Assembly: GCF_016756595.1 (NCBI RefSeq)
Contig: NZ_AP023257.1
Span: 930,001-994,000 of the forward strand
DNA length: 64,000 bases
Source: Mesorhizobium sp. L-2-11
GTDB lineage: Bacteria > Pseudomonadota > Alphaproteobacteria > Rhizobiales > Rhizobiaceae
Direction of reading: 5' to 3'
The notes beneath the pieces are model-generated. The model had not been told where the DNA came from, ran no database searches, and saw nothing but the letters and a program-made list of their open reading frames with translations. A program made the position numbers and the translations under genes. Position 1 is the first letter of the stretch, and each line of letters opens with the position of its first letter. Shown one piece after another: positions 8,037 through 18,483 of this stretch.

Positions 8037-10187
8037 TTACCGTTGGAGCGTCGCCGGCGATGAAAACATCAGGTCCCGCACCAGGTCGGGTGCCGACTGA
8101 AGGCGCTTGATGAGTGTTTTGAGCTGTGCCTGCTGCTCGCGCGCCAGCGCATTGATCTCGACTTGGTTGGATACCGGTATACCGGCGTAGATGTCATGCG
8201 TCTGCTGAGCGAGCAGCAAGCCAATCAGCATGGCGTGGCCGGCCAGCATCGCCTTCATGTCGGGCTCGCCGCCAATATCCAGCGCGATCAGTCGCTCGAG
8301 CCGGGCACGCGTGCTCCGCTCGCGGATGCCGTGGCGAATTGCAAGCGTGCGTGCGGTTGCGACGATTGGAAAAAGGCCATGCTTCTTGATGTCGAGCCGG
8401 CCATTTTCAAGCTGAAAGCCGCCAAAGACCGTGAAGGGATTGCCGGTCGTCATCTGCTCGCCGAGCAGCTTCGCGAACACCGGCTCGGCGTAGGCGCGGT
8501 CATACGCATATTCGACGAACTGCGCGGCCAAGATCGTGTCGCCATGCACCGGCCGCAGGTCGTAGACGATATCGACGTTGAGCAGGTCCTGAGGCCGCAG
8601 GCGGCGAACCCAATCCTCGACGCGCCGCTTCCAGGTGTCGAGGCTTCCGCGGAATGCGGCATTCGAGGCCATTACACCGCCTTTGCAATACGGCACGCCC
8701 GAGATGTCGAGCATGTCGGCGAGCTTGGCACCGAGGTTCTTGAACCAGCGATCTTCGGGTCCATCCGGCTCGCCATCGGCAAAGACGATTGCGTTGTCCT
8801 GGTCGGGGGCCATCAGGCTTTCGCCACGGCCGCCTGAGCCGAGCACGAGCACGGCATAGGCGCAGGGCGGCGGGCCGTGACCTTCGATCTGCATCTGCTG
8901 TTCGGCAAGCACGGCGGCGCGGCGGGTAAGCGAGCAAAGTTCGTCGCTGATGATCTCCGCCACCACGCGCGGGTCGATCGCCTCGCCGAGGAGCGAACGT
9001 ACCACGCCCGGCAGCATCGACCAGCTGTCCGCCAGTTCGGCGGCGTCCCTGGCATGTTCGATCGTGTCGTCGAGATCGATGGCGGCGGCGGCGCGCAGTC
9101 TTAGCAGGTCACGCGCCGAAAGCACGCCGACCAGCACACCCCCGTCGTCGCGGACCGCGAGGTGGCGGACTTTCAGCCGATCCATGCGGCCGATCGCCCG
9201 ATAAGCGAAAGCGGCGGCGCGGATGCTTATCAACGGGCGCGTTGCGATGCTTGCGACCGGCATGTCAAAAACCCGCTCGGCGTCGGACGATATGCGGCGC
9301 AGCAGGTCGCGCTCGGTAACGATGCCGTACTCCTCAATTGGCTGATCCGGCGTTCCACGCTCGGACACCAGGACCGAGCTGATCTTGCGCTTCACCATGA
9401 GGTCGATGACTTGCCTTGTCGGTTTGTTCGACTTCACCACGACTGGCGGGCTGCTCATCAGGCTGCCGACGCGATGGCGATAGGCATAGGGATCGACCGG
9501 CTGGAACGCGGGAGCCTGGGGTCGCGACACCGGCTCGGCCCAGCCCGCACGATGGCCGGCTTCGAGAGCGTCGGAAAGGGCAAGGCAGGCAACCTCGGCC
9601 TCTCCGAGTGTCCGGATGTTGCGCTTGCGCAACTCCGGAATCAACCCGGCAAAGATGTCTCCCGCGGCGATCGCATCGCCCAGAGCCGAATGCCGGCCGA
9701 CTATCTGCAGGCGAAGCCAGGCGGCGATCGTTTCCAGCGAATGGTCTGCCAGATTGGGATTTGCTATGGTTGCAAGAAGCCGGACGCACAGCGCCCGAGG
9801 CTTTTTCCAGGGCAAGCGGGCGCGCCGGCATTCGCGCTCCAAGACCGCCAGGTCGAATCCGATCGAATGGCCGACGAGGATGCGGTTCCCGACGAACGCC
9901 TGGAATTGTGCCCATGCATCCGGGAAGCTGCCGGCTCCGTCGACATCGGCATCGGTGATGCCGTGGACGAGCGAAGCCTCGGATGGGATTGCTTCACCAG
10001 GATTGATGAGGAGATCAAGCTGAGGTTCCCGGACAACCTTGCCATGCGCGATGCCGATCGCGCCAATCTGGACCACGCGCGCCTTGGTAGCGTCGGGCCC
10101 GGTTGTTTCGGTGTCGACCGCGGCAGCCGCAACGGCTATCAGCGGTGTCGCGCCGCTCACCGGCTTCAATTCCGTCTCCTTCGGCAT
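8037..10187 (-). CDS. Exonuclease-CBS-DUF294 nucleotidyltransferase-like fusion protein
   Basis: A 716-residue multidomain protein. Residues about 15-180 form a DnaQ-like 3'-5' exonuclease with VDTETTG, VGHSIGFD and HSALGDA (the DEDDh residues are visible). Residues about 240-365 are a CBS pair (VGSLMSSPPVVVK; VGVLSARDLLRLR). Residues about 390-530 are DUF294 with the nucleotidyltransferase motif GSGGRGESLMAPDQDN, and the rest is the DUF294 C-terminal domain. CBS-DUF294 proteins commonly accompany acetate-type symporters and are thought to be regulatory; in other bacteria the exonuclease is a separate neighbour. Fusion to an apparently intact nuclease is unusual. Start is ATG 10187. Confidence 0.9.
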   Translation of the reverse strand: MPKETELKPVSGATPLIAVAAAAVDTETTGPDATKARVVQIGAIGIAHGKVVREPQLDLLINPGEAIPSEASLVHGITDADVDGAGSFPDAWAQFQAFVGNRILVGHSIGFDLAVLERECRRARLPWKKPRALCVRLLATIANPNLADHSLETIAAWLRLQIVGRHSALGDAIAAGDIFAGLIPELRKRNIRTLGEAEVACLALSDALEAGHRAGWAEPVSRPQAPAFQPVDPYAYRHRVGSLMSSPPVVVKSNKPTRQVIDLMVKRKISSVLVSERGTPDQPIEEYGIVTERDLLRRISSDAERVFDMPVASIATRPLISIRAAAFAYRAIGRMDRLKVRHLAVRDDGGVLVGVLSARDLLRLRAAAAIDLDDTIEHARDAAELADSWSMLPGVVRSLLGEAIDPRVVAEIISDELCSLTRRAAVLAEQQMQIEGHGPPPCAYAVLVLGSGGRGESLMAPDQDNAIVFADGEPDGPEDRWFKNLGAKLADMLDISGVPYCKGGVMASNAAFRGSLDTWKRRVEDWVRRLRPQDLLNVDIVYDLRPVHGDTILAAQFVEYAYDRAYAEPVFAKLLGEQMTTGNPFTVFGGFQLENGRLDIKKHGLFPIVATARTLAIRHGIRERSTRARLERLIALDIGGEPDMKAMLAGHAMLIGLLLAQQTHDIYAGIPVSNQVEINALAREQQAQLKTLIKRLQSAPDLVRDLMFSSPATLQR

Positions 10188-10467
10188 AGCCGATAGCCTT
10201 CCTCTGCCGGATGTCTTCGCCGAGACGGCCTGTCGATGCCGGAACGGTTCGATCCTGCTTGCCCTGCAACATAGAGCGCGCCGGCGGGCCGCGTCGATGG
10301 CCGTATTTCAGGCTGTTGCGTTCGCAAAGTTGCGCCGGCAGTTCCGCGCCTGCACGTCCATGTTGAATCTCGAGGGTATACCCGTCCTGGCGGCGCATTC
10401 GCCTTAAAGTGATTTGATACGGTCGCAGCGCTCGCACATTGTCGGCGAGTTTGTTGCCGAGGCGCTG

Positions 10468-10860
10468 ATGGATGAGATCAGACGGGTTGCTGTGGGGTGC
10501 ATCGGGCGCGCCGTCATGTTCGGCTCGCTTGCCATCGGCTGCGTCATGGTCGGTTTCTCCTTCAATCCGGTATCTGCCTTTCGCTCCGGCGCGTTCCTCA
10601 CGCTGACCATGGTTCTTGCCCTGATGTGGAAAGCCATGACGGCGGCCGGCAAGAATCCCAAGGACACTGAAGTCTGGCTCTACCTCGATGAGAAATGGCG
10701 CCCAGCCGATGGTCCGGCGCGACGGGTGTTCGGCACCATCATGGGCGACGTTTATAAACTCTACGCCCGGATCGCGCTTGGCGTGGCGGTTGGGTTCTTC
10801 CTGGTGTCGATCGTGCTGATGCTGTTCGGGCTGGAAGCTTACAGGCCACCCAGCAAATAG
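10468..10860 (+). CDS. Hypothetical membrane protein
   Basis: A protein of about 130 residues with two hydrophobic blocks: one pair at about residues 12-55 and a C-terminal helix at about 103-124 (ALGVAVGFFLVSIVLMLFGL), with a charged loop between. The ATG at 10468 (MDEIRRVAVG) has GAGG just upstream; a TTG at 10414 would add 18 residues. It has no close neighbour on its strand and no recognisable family motif. Confidence 0.6.
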   Translation: MDEIRRVAVGCIGRAVMFGSLAIGCVMVGFSFNPVSAFRSGAFLTLTMVLALMWKAMTAAGKNPKDTEVWLYLDEKWRPADGPARRVFGTIMGDVYKLYARIALGVAVGFFLVSIVLMLFGLEAYRPPSK

Positions 10861-11063
10861 CGGCCGCTCTCCCATTCGCGCCCTCCGCCTGCATGGGCTC
10901 GGCGTTTTGCCATCGGGCCGATCGGCCTCGGAAGTGCCGTGCTAAGCAGCAAACAAACCAAATTGCCGTCCGGATTGAGAAAAACGTTCCAAGGATCGCT
11001 GGAAAATAGCACTCGACAAAGTCTACTAATTTTATAGATTAATCGCCGAGACGGAGGTCGAAT

Positions 11064-11219
11064 ATGTCCTATTTCCAGAACGCCCGGACTGCCCGCAAAG
11101 GCCAAACACTCGGTTCTGAGCAGATTTGGCGGCCGGCCTATGCGGGAGCCTTTGCCTATCTCATCTTTGCCCTTGCATTCGTGTTCACCGGGGCAGTCGT
11201 TCTGGGCTTTGTTCCCTGA
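11064..11219 (+). CDS. Small single-pass membrane protein, 51 aa
   Basis: A short frame from ATG 11064 to TGA 11217-11219 encodes MSYFQNARTARKGQTLGSEQ followed by a hydrophobic helix (about residues 27-49). GGAGG at 11054-11058 gives a good ribosome binding site. The basic amino end and one helix suggest an inner-membrane small protein with its N-terminus in the cytoplasm. An AT-rich stretch at 11024-11042 upstream could hold a promoter. It lies next to the iron-uptake locus but runs convergently with it. Function unknown. Confidence 0.6.
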   Translation: MSYFQNARTARKGQTLGSEQIWRPAYAGAFAYLIFALAFVFTGAVVLGFVP

Positions 11220-11377
11220 TCATGGGGGCTCGAGTCAGCAGGGCCGGCTAAAGGGATAGCGATCTGCCGTTTCGTAATATCGGAGTTGAATGAACCGAAT
11301 GCCGGTGCGCTTTGGCACCCGTTTGACCCCAACGTGATGGAGGAGGTGGCGATGCCGATGATGCGCTCAGACATCGC

Positions 11378-13384
11378 TTATTGCCGACCTTTCCACATCA
11401 GCACCATGAAATATGGCCCGCCAACCAGGGCAGCTAGCAAACCCGCCGGAATCTGCCACGGGAAAATCAGCATCCGGCCGGCCCAGTCGGCCGAAACAAG
11501 CATCATGCCGCCAAGCATCGCCGATGCGAAAAGCTGCGGCAAGGCGCGTTGCAAGCCGAGCATGCGGGCCAGGTGCGGCGCCATCAATCCGACGAAGCTC
11601 AGCGGCCCGATGACCAGCGTGGCTATAGTCGTCGGCACCGAGACAAGCACCAGGAGAACGACCCGCACGCGAAAGAGGCTCAGCCCGAGCCCGCGCGAGG
11701 CGGCTTCGCCAAGCGGCAGGATTTCCAGCCAGCGGCTGGTGAGCGGCACGATGGCCAGCAGCGCAGTCGCCGTCACGGCGGCGATCGTGGCATCGGCGGC
11801 GGTGGCCCGGTAGGTGGAGCCGGATAGCCAGCCGATGAGCGTATCCAGCCGAGGATCGCCGCTGGCCAGCATCACTGCCGAGAATGCCGACGCCATCGTC
11901 GCCACGGCGACACCTGAGAGCAGCAACCGGTCATTCGCGATCGGCTGCCGGCGGCCGGTCGGCGAAATCATCGCCAGGCTGGCCAGAGCCCCGACGAGAC
12001 CGGCCGCGATCATCGCCGGACGGTTAACATCAGAAGTCGCGACGAACAGCAGCAGGATGCCCAGCGAGGCGCCGCCGGAGATACCCAGCACCTCGGGCGC
12101 CGCCATCGGATTGCCGGTCATCCTCTGCATCAGCGTGCCGACCACGCCCAGCATCATGCCAGCGCAAACCGCGACGACGATGCGAGGCGCCCTAAGCGGC
12201 AGCAGATCCGCAACTTCGGCGGCCGAGGCCAGATGCCAGCCGGCCGCACTTCGCCCGACGACAAGCGCGGCGCAGAGAAGAACCGCCATCGCGAGGAGCC
12301 CTGCCAGCAGATAGCTCCACCCGCTTCGCCTGCGCACCGAAGACAGCATGGCGCCGTGCCGATCCGGGCTGATGCGCAATTTTGGCAGGAGAAGCAACAG
12401 CAGCGGCGCACCGAAGAATGCAGTCGCCACACCGGCCGGGATTTCAGCGGTAAATGGCATGACCTGCACCAGCCGGTCGGTGAGCCACAACAGCGCGGCG
12501 CCCGCAAGCGGCGCCCAGATCATGCGCTGGCGCAAGGTCCGTGCGCCGGCGAGCCTGACCAGCGCTGGTGCTGCAAGCGCCACGAAGCTGATGACGCCGA
12601 CGGCTGCGACCACCATGCTGCTCAGCGCGACGGCGACAGTCATCCCCGCCAGCCGTGTCACCACGGGTTTCGTGCCGAGGCTTTCGGCTCCCTCGTCGCT
12701 CAGGTCGAGAAGCCGCAGCGGCCGGAGCAGAAGGAAGGCAGCGATGCCGGCCACCGCCAGCCATGGCGCGAACCCAAGCACCACCGCATCGCCGTTCTGG
12801 ATCAGCGAACCGCTCTGCCAGATGAAGAGCTCCTCGGAATATTCGCGATTGGCCGCCATCAGCAGGGCGCTCGCCGAACTGCATGTGAGGCTGACCACCA
12901 GGCCGGAAATGATGATCGCGACCGGCGAGAAACTCCGGCCTTGGGCCAGAGCCAAAACCGCCAGCGTCGACAGGGCGCCGCCGGCGAGCGCCACCCATTC
13001 GCGACCTTGCTCCAGCAGCCACGGCGCGTAGAGTGTGGCGACCGTCAGGGCGACGGTGGCGCCTGCATTGGTGCCTATGGTCGTCGGCTCGGCGAGCGGA
13101 TTGCGCAGTACCTGCTGGAGCAGAGTGCCGGTCAGGCCGAGCGCCGCGCCGGCCAGCAGACCGATCGCCAGACGCGGCAGAAAGGCATGCCGGTAAAGCA
13201 GCTGCCGCGGGTCGGCAAAGTCCGCGGCCCCGAGTGACTGCCACCACATGTCGGCGGGCAACAGGCGCAAAAGCCCGGCAGCGGTGAGATATGCGGCAAG
13301 CACCGCCGGCACGCCGACGAGCGCGACGAGCATCCCTCCCATGAAACGCGCGCGATGGCCGGCCGTCGACTGCATCGTGGTCAT
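11378..13384 (-). CDS. fhuB: Ferric-hydroxamate ABC transporter permease, FhuB-like (fused double permease)
   Basis: A 668-residue membrane protein made of two FecCD permease halves (about residues 1-330 and 340-668), the fused arrangement typical of FhuB. Each half has the conserved RNPLAEPTTIG / GNPMAAPEVLGI motif and the PALVRLAG / APHLARMLG segment that contacts the ATPase. It forms the inner-membrane channel for Fe(III)-hydroxamate siderophores. The start is ATG 13384, which overlaps the stop of the fhuD-like gene (ATGA); an upstream frame to 13441 is less likely. Partner ATPase is at 16642-17465 on the other strand. Confidence 0.9.
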   Translation of the reverse strand: MTTMQSTAGHRARFMGGMLVALVGVPAVLAAYLTAAGLLRLLPADMWWQSLGAADFADPRQLLYRHAFLPRLAIGLLAGAALGLTGTLLQQVLRNPLAEPTTIGTNAGATVALTVATLYAPWLLEQGREWVALAGGALSTLAVLALAQGRSFSPVAIIISGLVVSLTCSSASALLMAANREYSEELFIWQSGSLIQNGDAVVLGFAPWLAVAGIAAFLLLRPLRLLDLSDEGAESLGTKPVVTRLAGMTVAVALSSMVVAAVGVISFVALAAPALVRLAGARTLRQRMIWAPLAGAALLWLTDRLVQVMPFTAEIPAGVATAFFGAPLLLLLLPKLRISPDRHGAMLSSVRRRSGWSYLLAGLLAMAVLLCAALVVGRSAAGWHLASAAEVADLLPLRAPRIVVAVCAGMMLGVVGTLMQRMTGNPMAAPEVLGISGGASLGILLLFVATSDVNRPAMIAAGLVGALASLAMISPTGRRQPIANDRLLLSGVAVATMASAFSAVMLASGDPRLDTLIGWLSGSTYRATAADATIAAVTATALLAIVPLTSRWLEILPLGEAASRGLGLSLFRVRVVLLVLVSVPTTIATLVIGPLSFVGLMAPHLARMLGLQRALPQLFASAMLGGMMLVSADWAGRMLIFPWQIPAGLLAALVGGPYFMVLMWKGRQ

Positions 13385-14262
13385 GCCCGGGCCAGCAACG
13401 TCGCAAAACGGGCAGCGGCAGCCAACGCGCCAAACGGCCATACCGGTGGGATAGTCCTGACGTTGCCGGCTTTGACACAGGGAAGGTTCGCCCAGAGGCT
13501 GCTCTGGTCGATCCGGATCTTCACATGCGGCGGGATCGGATCGAGGGAAATCAGCCGTGCCTCGCCGATCGCAACCAGCTGTTCGATGCCCACCATGGAA
13601 AAGCCCCAGCTTTTCGTGGGCGCCGTCCAGGCATTGGTGAGGCTCAGCCGGTCGAGTACGTCCTGGAACAGACTGCCCTTGCCGTAGACGCGGACATGAC
13701 GGTCGTCGAACATGCTGACCACAGCGAGCGGTTGGTCTGCCCGTCCCGAAAATTGCGCATTGACATGGGCGATTGTCGCCGCGGTCTCCTGGATGAGGCG
13801 CTGAGCCTCAGCCTTGCGGCCGAGCTGCGCGCCAAGTTTCAGCGTCTCGTCCTCAGCCTGCCTATAAGGCGCTTCGCTACCGTCGTAGAACGGCACGGTG
13901 TGCAGTGGCGCGATCCGCTTGAACGGCGCTTCGTCCAACCCGTAGCCATAGGCGCCGGTGATCAGGTCGGGTTTTAGTTCCAGGAGCAGTTCGAGATTGG
14001 GCTCGCCGCGCGAGCCGAGATCGAGGCAGAAGGCAGGAAGAGCCGGACCCGCGACCCAGTCGCGGTAGCCCTTGGTGTCGGCGACCGCCACCGGCCCGAT
14101 GCCGAGCGAGGTGACCATCTCGGCCGAGGTCCATTCGAGGCAGGCGATCCGCGGCGGCCGCGCCGCATGCGCCGGGTCGCCGCGCAGACCGAGGCTCGCC
14201 ACGGCCAGGCCGGCAAGGCACTGGCGCCGCGTCAGGGGTGCCAATCGGGTCCGCGCCTGCAC
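13381..14262 (-). CDS. fhuD: Iron-siderophore ABC transporter substrate-binding protein, FhuD-like
   Basis: A 293-residue exported protein. The amino end has a twin-arginine-like motif (TRRQCLAG) and a hydrophobic stretch ending at AHA, so it is probably delivered to the periplasm by Tat. The rest is a class III binding-protein fold with NLELLLELKPDLITGAYG near residue 95 and the C-terminal IRIDQSSLWANLPCVKAGNV segment. It captures ferric hydroxamates and hands them to FhuB. It starts eight bases after the receptor stop and is translationally coupled to fhuB. Confidence 0.88.
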   Translation of the reverse strand: MQARTRLAPLTRRQCLAGLAVASLGLRGDPAHAARPPRIACLEWTSAEMVTSLGIGPVAVADTKGYRDWVAGPALPAFCLDLGSRGEPNLELLLELKPDLITGAYGYGLDEAPFKRIAPLHTVPFYDGSEAPYRQAEDETLKLGAQLGRKAEAQRLIQETAATIAHVNAQFSGRADQPLAVVSMFDDRHVRVYGKGSLFQDVLDRLSLTNAWTAPTKSWGFSMVGIEQLVAIGEARLISLDPIPPHVKIRIDQSSLWANLPCVKAGNVRTIPPVWPFGALAAAARFATLLARA

Positions 14263-14269
14263 CCGAGGA

Positions 14270-16480
14270 TCACCATGTATACTTCACCGAACCCTTGATC
14301 CGGCGACCCTCGCCATAAAAGCAGCCGAAGCTTTCCGCGTAACAGGAGGCGACATAGCGCTTGTCGAACAGATTGCTGACATTGAGGTTCAGCTCGGCGT
14401 TCCGCCATTCGTAGCGGAGTGCGGCATCGACAAGCGTGACCGCCGGCACTTTGAAAGTGTTGGCGTCGTCGCCGAAGGTCGAGCCGACATAGCGGATGCC
14501 GGCGCCGAGCCCGAAGCCTTCCAATCTGCCGCTGCCGAAGGTGTAGTTCGCCCACAGCGAAGCCGCGTGTTCCGGCACGCCGAAAGGCGTGTTGCCCTCA
14601 TCGCTGACCGTCTCGCCGCTATCGTCATCGACGGTGATCGAGGTGGCCTTGGTGATCTCGGTGTCGAGATATGTATAGGCCGCCCGGAAATCGAAGCCTG
14701 AATCAAGGCTCGCAACAGCTTCCAGCTCGATGCCGCGCGAGCGGATCTCGCCGGTCTGGAAGATGTCGTTGGGCGCGCCAACACCGCCATAGCGCACGAC
14801 ATTCTGCCGGGCCAGGTCGAACGCCGAGACGGTGACGAAGGCGTTCCAGCCGACCGGCTGGTATTTCAGGCCGACCTCGTACTGCTTGCCGGTCTCGGGC
14901 ACGAGGGGATTGCCGTTGCTGTCGGGGCCGGACACCGGCTGGAACGATTCGGAATAGCTGACATAGGGGGCAAGGCCGTTGTCGGCGAGATAAAGCAGGC
15001 CGGCGCGGCTGGTGAAGGCGTCGTCCTTCTGGCGGGGATCGAAAGCGCCGGTCAGATTGTCGTGGACTTTCGCGTCCGCCCAGTCCTGACGGCCGCCCAG
15101 CGTCAGCCGCCAGTTGCCCAGCTTGATCTGGTCCTGCGCGTAGATGCCGACCTGCGATTGGGTGGTGTCGGTGTCTGTATAGGGCGTCATTTCGCCGACC
15201 GGGTAGCCATAGACCGGGTCGAATATATTGAAATCGTCCCCGGGCATATCGTTGCTGGCGGCATAGTCGCGGTAGGTGTAGCGCTTGTAGTCGAGGCCGA
15301 GAAGCAGCGTGTGGGCGAGCGGCCCGGTGTCGAAATCGGCCTGCGCCTGGTTGTCGATGGTGAAGCCGCTGAGCCTGGTGCCGCCGGCATCGGCATAGCG
15401 GGAATAGTCGCCGTCATCATTCAGAAGCCCGCCGCCGAAGACGCCTTCCTCATAATGCTTCAGATAGACGTAGCGGGCATGCTGGCGAACCTGCCATGTC
15501 TCGTTGAAACGGTGATCGAATTCGTAACCGATCGACGCCTGGTCGTTGTCGTAGGTGTCGAAGCCCGGTTCGCCGACGAACATGCTGTTCGGCAGATATT
15601 TTCCGTCCTTGCCCGGCCTGATCGTGCCGAAAGCCGGCAGATACTGCATCGCCCAGCCAGACCGGTCGCGTTGATAGTTGGCGAGGATGGTCAGGCTGGT
15701 ATCGGCATCGGGCTGCCAGGTCAGCGCCGGCGCGATGAAGATGCGGTCGTCCTCGACGAAGTCGGTCTGCGTATCGCCGGTGTGGGCGGCGCCGGTGAGG
15801 CGGAATAGCAGCGACTTGTCGGCGTTGACAGCCCCGCTGAAATCGAACTTTCCTTCATAGCGGTCGAAAGTTCCGGCGCCGAGCTCGATCTCGCGGAGGT
15901 TCTCCTCGGTCGGGCGCTTGCTGACATAGTTGATGATGCCGCCAGGACTTGCCTGGCCGTAGAGCACCGACGCCGGCCCGCGCAGGATTTCGTAGCGTTC
16001 GGCGCCGTAGGAATCGAGCGCCGTGAACAGCGTGAAATTGCTTTCCTTGAGCTGAAGCCCGTCCTTGTAGAAGACGCCGCTGGAGTTCGAAATACCGCGC
16101 ATCTGCAAGCCGTGGCCACGATTGTCGGTGCCGTAGAGATTGCCGGTGGCGCCTGGCGTATAACGCAGCGCACTGTTCAGGCTGTCCACCGCCTGCGCTT
16201 CCATCTGGTCTTTGGTGATGACCGATATCGACTGCGGCGTCTCGATCAGCGGCGTGTCCGTCTTGGTGGCCGTGGAGCCCTGGGTGGCGACATAGCCGTC
16301 GACCGTCCCAAAGGCGCTTTCGACGCGTTCCTGAATGTTGATCGGGTCGAGGGTGGTGGTCGCCTCCTGCGCGACGGCGTGACCGCCGCCGAGCAGCACC
16401 GACGACATCGTCGCGATCAGCAGGTTTCGGAACGCAGCCATCTCGTTTTGAATTCTTCCGCGACCAAAACCAGTCACCAT
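14270..16480 (-). CDS. TonB-dependent siderophore receptor (ferric-hydroxamate type)
   Basis: A 736-residue outer-membrane receptor. A signal sequence ends near AVAQ (about residue 38); a TonB box region and plug domain follow (TPLIETPQSISVITKDQMEA; LRGPASVLYGQASPGGIIN), then a 22-strand barrel ending in W. The YGQASPGG motif is typical of siderophore receptors such as FhuA/FoxA. The ATG at 16480 has GGAG nine bases upstream; an internal ATG at 16441 is the alternative. It is first in an operon with fhuD and fhuB, and two TGA-N9-TCA boxes lie 60-100 bases upstream, so iron repression is expected. Confidence 0.92.
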   Translation of the reverse strand: MVTGFGRGRIQNEMAAFRNLLIATMSSVLLGGGHAVAQEATTTLDPINIQERVESAFGTVDGYVATQGSTATKTDTPLIETPQSISVITKDQMEAQAVDSLNSALRYTPGATGNLYGTDNRGHGLQMRGISNSSGVFYKDGLQLKESNFTLFTALDSYGAERYEILRGPASVLYGQASPGGIINYVSKRPTEENLREIELGAGTFDRYEGKFDFSGAVNADKSLLFRLTGAAHTGDTQTDFVEDDRIFIAPALTWQPDADTSLTILANYQRDRSGWAMQYLPAFGTIRPGKDGKYLPNSMFVGEPGFDTYDNDQASIGYEFDHRFNETWQVRQHARYVYLKHYEEGVFGGGLLNDDGDYSRYADAGGTRLSGFTIDNQAQADFDTGPLAHTLLLGLDYKRYTYRDYAASNDMPGDDFNIFDPVYGYPVGEMTPYTDTDTTQSQVGIYAQDQIKLGNWRLTLGGRQDWADAKVHDNLTGAFDPRQKDDAFTSRAGLLYLADNGLAPYVSYSESFQPVSGPDSNGNPLVPETGKQYEVGLKYQPVGWNAFVTVSAFDLARQNVVRYGGVGAPNDIFQTGEIRSRGIELEAVASLDSGFDFRAAYTYLDTEITKATSITVDDDSGETVSDEGNTPFGVPEHAASLWANYTFGSGRLEGFGLGAGIRYVGSTFGDDANTFKVPAVTLVDAALRYEWRNAELNLNVSNLFDKRYVASCYAESFGCFYGEGRRIKGSVKYTW

Positions 16481-16539
16481 TTCGACGCGCTCCGCTTTTT
16501 CGAATTTCGACGCAAATCCGGCGCGTCACGACATTTTGT

Positions 16540-16554
16540 TGACTCAAAAAGTCA
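16540..16554. promoter_or_regulatory. RirA-type iron-responsive operator 1 (TGA-N9-TCA)
   Basis: The bases TGACTCAAAAAGTCA match the IRO consensus TGA-N9-TCA exactly and extend it to TGACT/AGTCA. The box lies between the divergent receptor gene and the fhuC-exbB-exbD-tonB genes. RirA is the iron-sulfur repressor of iron uptake in rhizobia. Confidence 0.7.
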
Positions 16555-16564
16555 TCTTCATTGT

Positions 16565-16579
16565 TGACTAGTAAACTCA
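16565..16579. promoter_or_regulatory. RirA-type iron-responsive operator 2 (TGA-N9-TCA)
   Basis: The bases TGACTAGTAAACTCA also match TGA-N9-TCA exactly. Its start is 25 bases from the start of the first box, which puts the two on nearly the same side of about 2.4 helical turns. One box may serve each direction. This is by eye, from the published motif. Confidence 0.7.
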
Positions 16580-16641
16580 TGTTTCATAGTCAACCGGACA
16601 TCGGCGCCCGCTAACCGGATTGCCGAAAACCGGATTTCGAA

Positions 16642-17465
16642 ATGCGCGCGCAAAGCTGGAGAGAGGCCGAGACCGTGGCAGGCATTCATGCCCAGACTGC
16701 CTTCCAAATCGACGCGGTGCGGTTCGCTGTCGGCGAGCGGACGCTGCTCGGTCCTCTCTCACTCGAGTTGCAACGCTCGCGCATCTATGGGCTGATCGGG
16801 CACAACGGCTCCGGCAAATCGACACTGATCAAGCTTCTGGCGCGCCAGCAGGCGGCAAGCTCGGGCGGCATAACCTTCGCAGCGGCCGCTGGTGCAGTGG
16901 GGCGCGCGTGAACTGGCGCGCGCGCTCGCCTATCTGCCGCAGGCGACGCCGGCGACGACCGGCCTGACCGTGCGCGAACTGGCGACGCTCGGGCGCTATC
17001 CCTGGCATGGCGCGCTCGGCCGTTTCGGGCATGAGGACAGGCGCCATGTCGAGGAGGCGCTGGTTCTGACCGACATGGCGGATTTCACCGACCGGATGGT
17101 CGACGAATTGTCCGGCGGCGAGCGCCAGCGCGCATGGCTGGCCCATGATGGTGGCGCAGAATGCCGGCGTCATGCTGCTCGATGAGCCGATCTCAGCGCT
17201 CGACATTGCCCATCAGGTCGAGGTGCTGGGGCTGGTCAGGGACCTCAGCCGCAAGCGCGACCTGTGCGTCGTCGTCGTGCTGCACGATCCCAACATGGCG
17301 GCGCGCTACTGCGACGAATTGATCGCACTGAAGGACGGCAGGCTGCTGACGCGCGGCACGCCGGACCAGATCATGCAGGGCGAGGTGCTTAGAGGAATTT
17401 TCGGTGTCGAGATGGGCGTGTTTGCGCATCCCCTCACCGGCCAGCCCATCGGCTATGTGCAATGA
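16642..17465 (+). pseudogene. fhuC: FhuC-like ABC transporter ATP-binding protein, interrupted by two frameshifts
   Basis: Three consecutive frames together make one FhuC of about 260-270 residues: frame 1 from 16642 with Walker A GHNGSGKST, frame 2 from about 16880 with YLPQATPATTGLTVRELATL, GRYPWHGALGRFG and signature LSGGERQRAW, and frame 3 from about 17142 with Walker B VMLLDEPISALD and IAHQVEVL. The second shift is explained by one extra C in GGCCCATGATGG (17137-17148). The first lies at about 16878-16890 (one extra or two missing bases). Start may be ATG 16642 or GTG 16675, which has GGAGAGAG upstream. All motifs are intact, so sequencing error is as likely as true inactivation. Confidence 0.85.
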
Positions 17466-17478
17466 GGCCACTGTGAGA

Positions 17479-18468
<990 letters not shown>

Positions 18469-18483
18469 ACACGGAGCGAGGCC

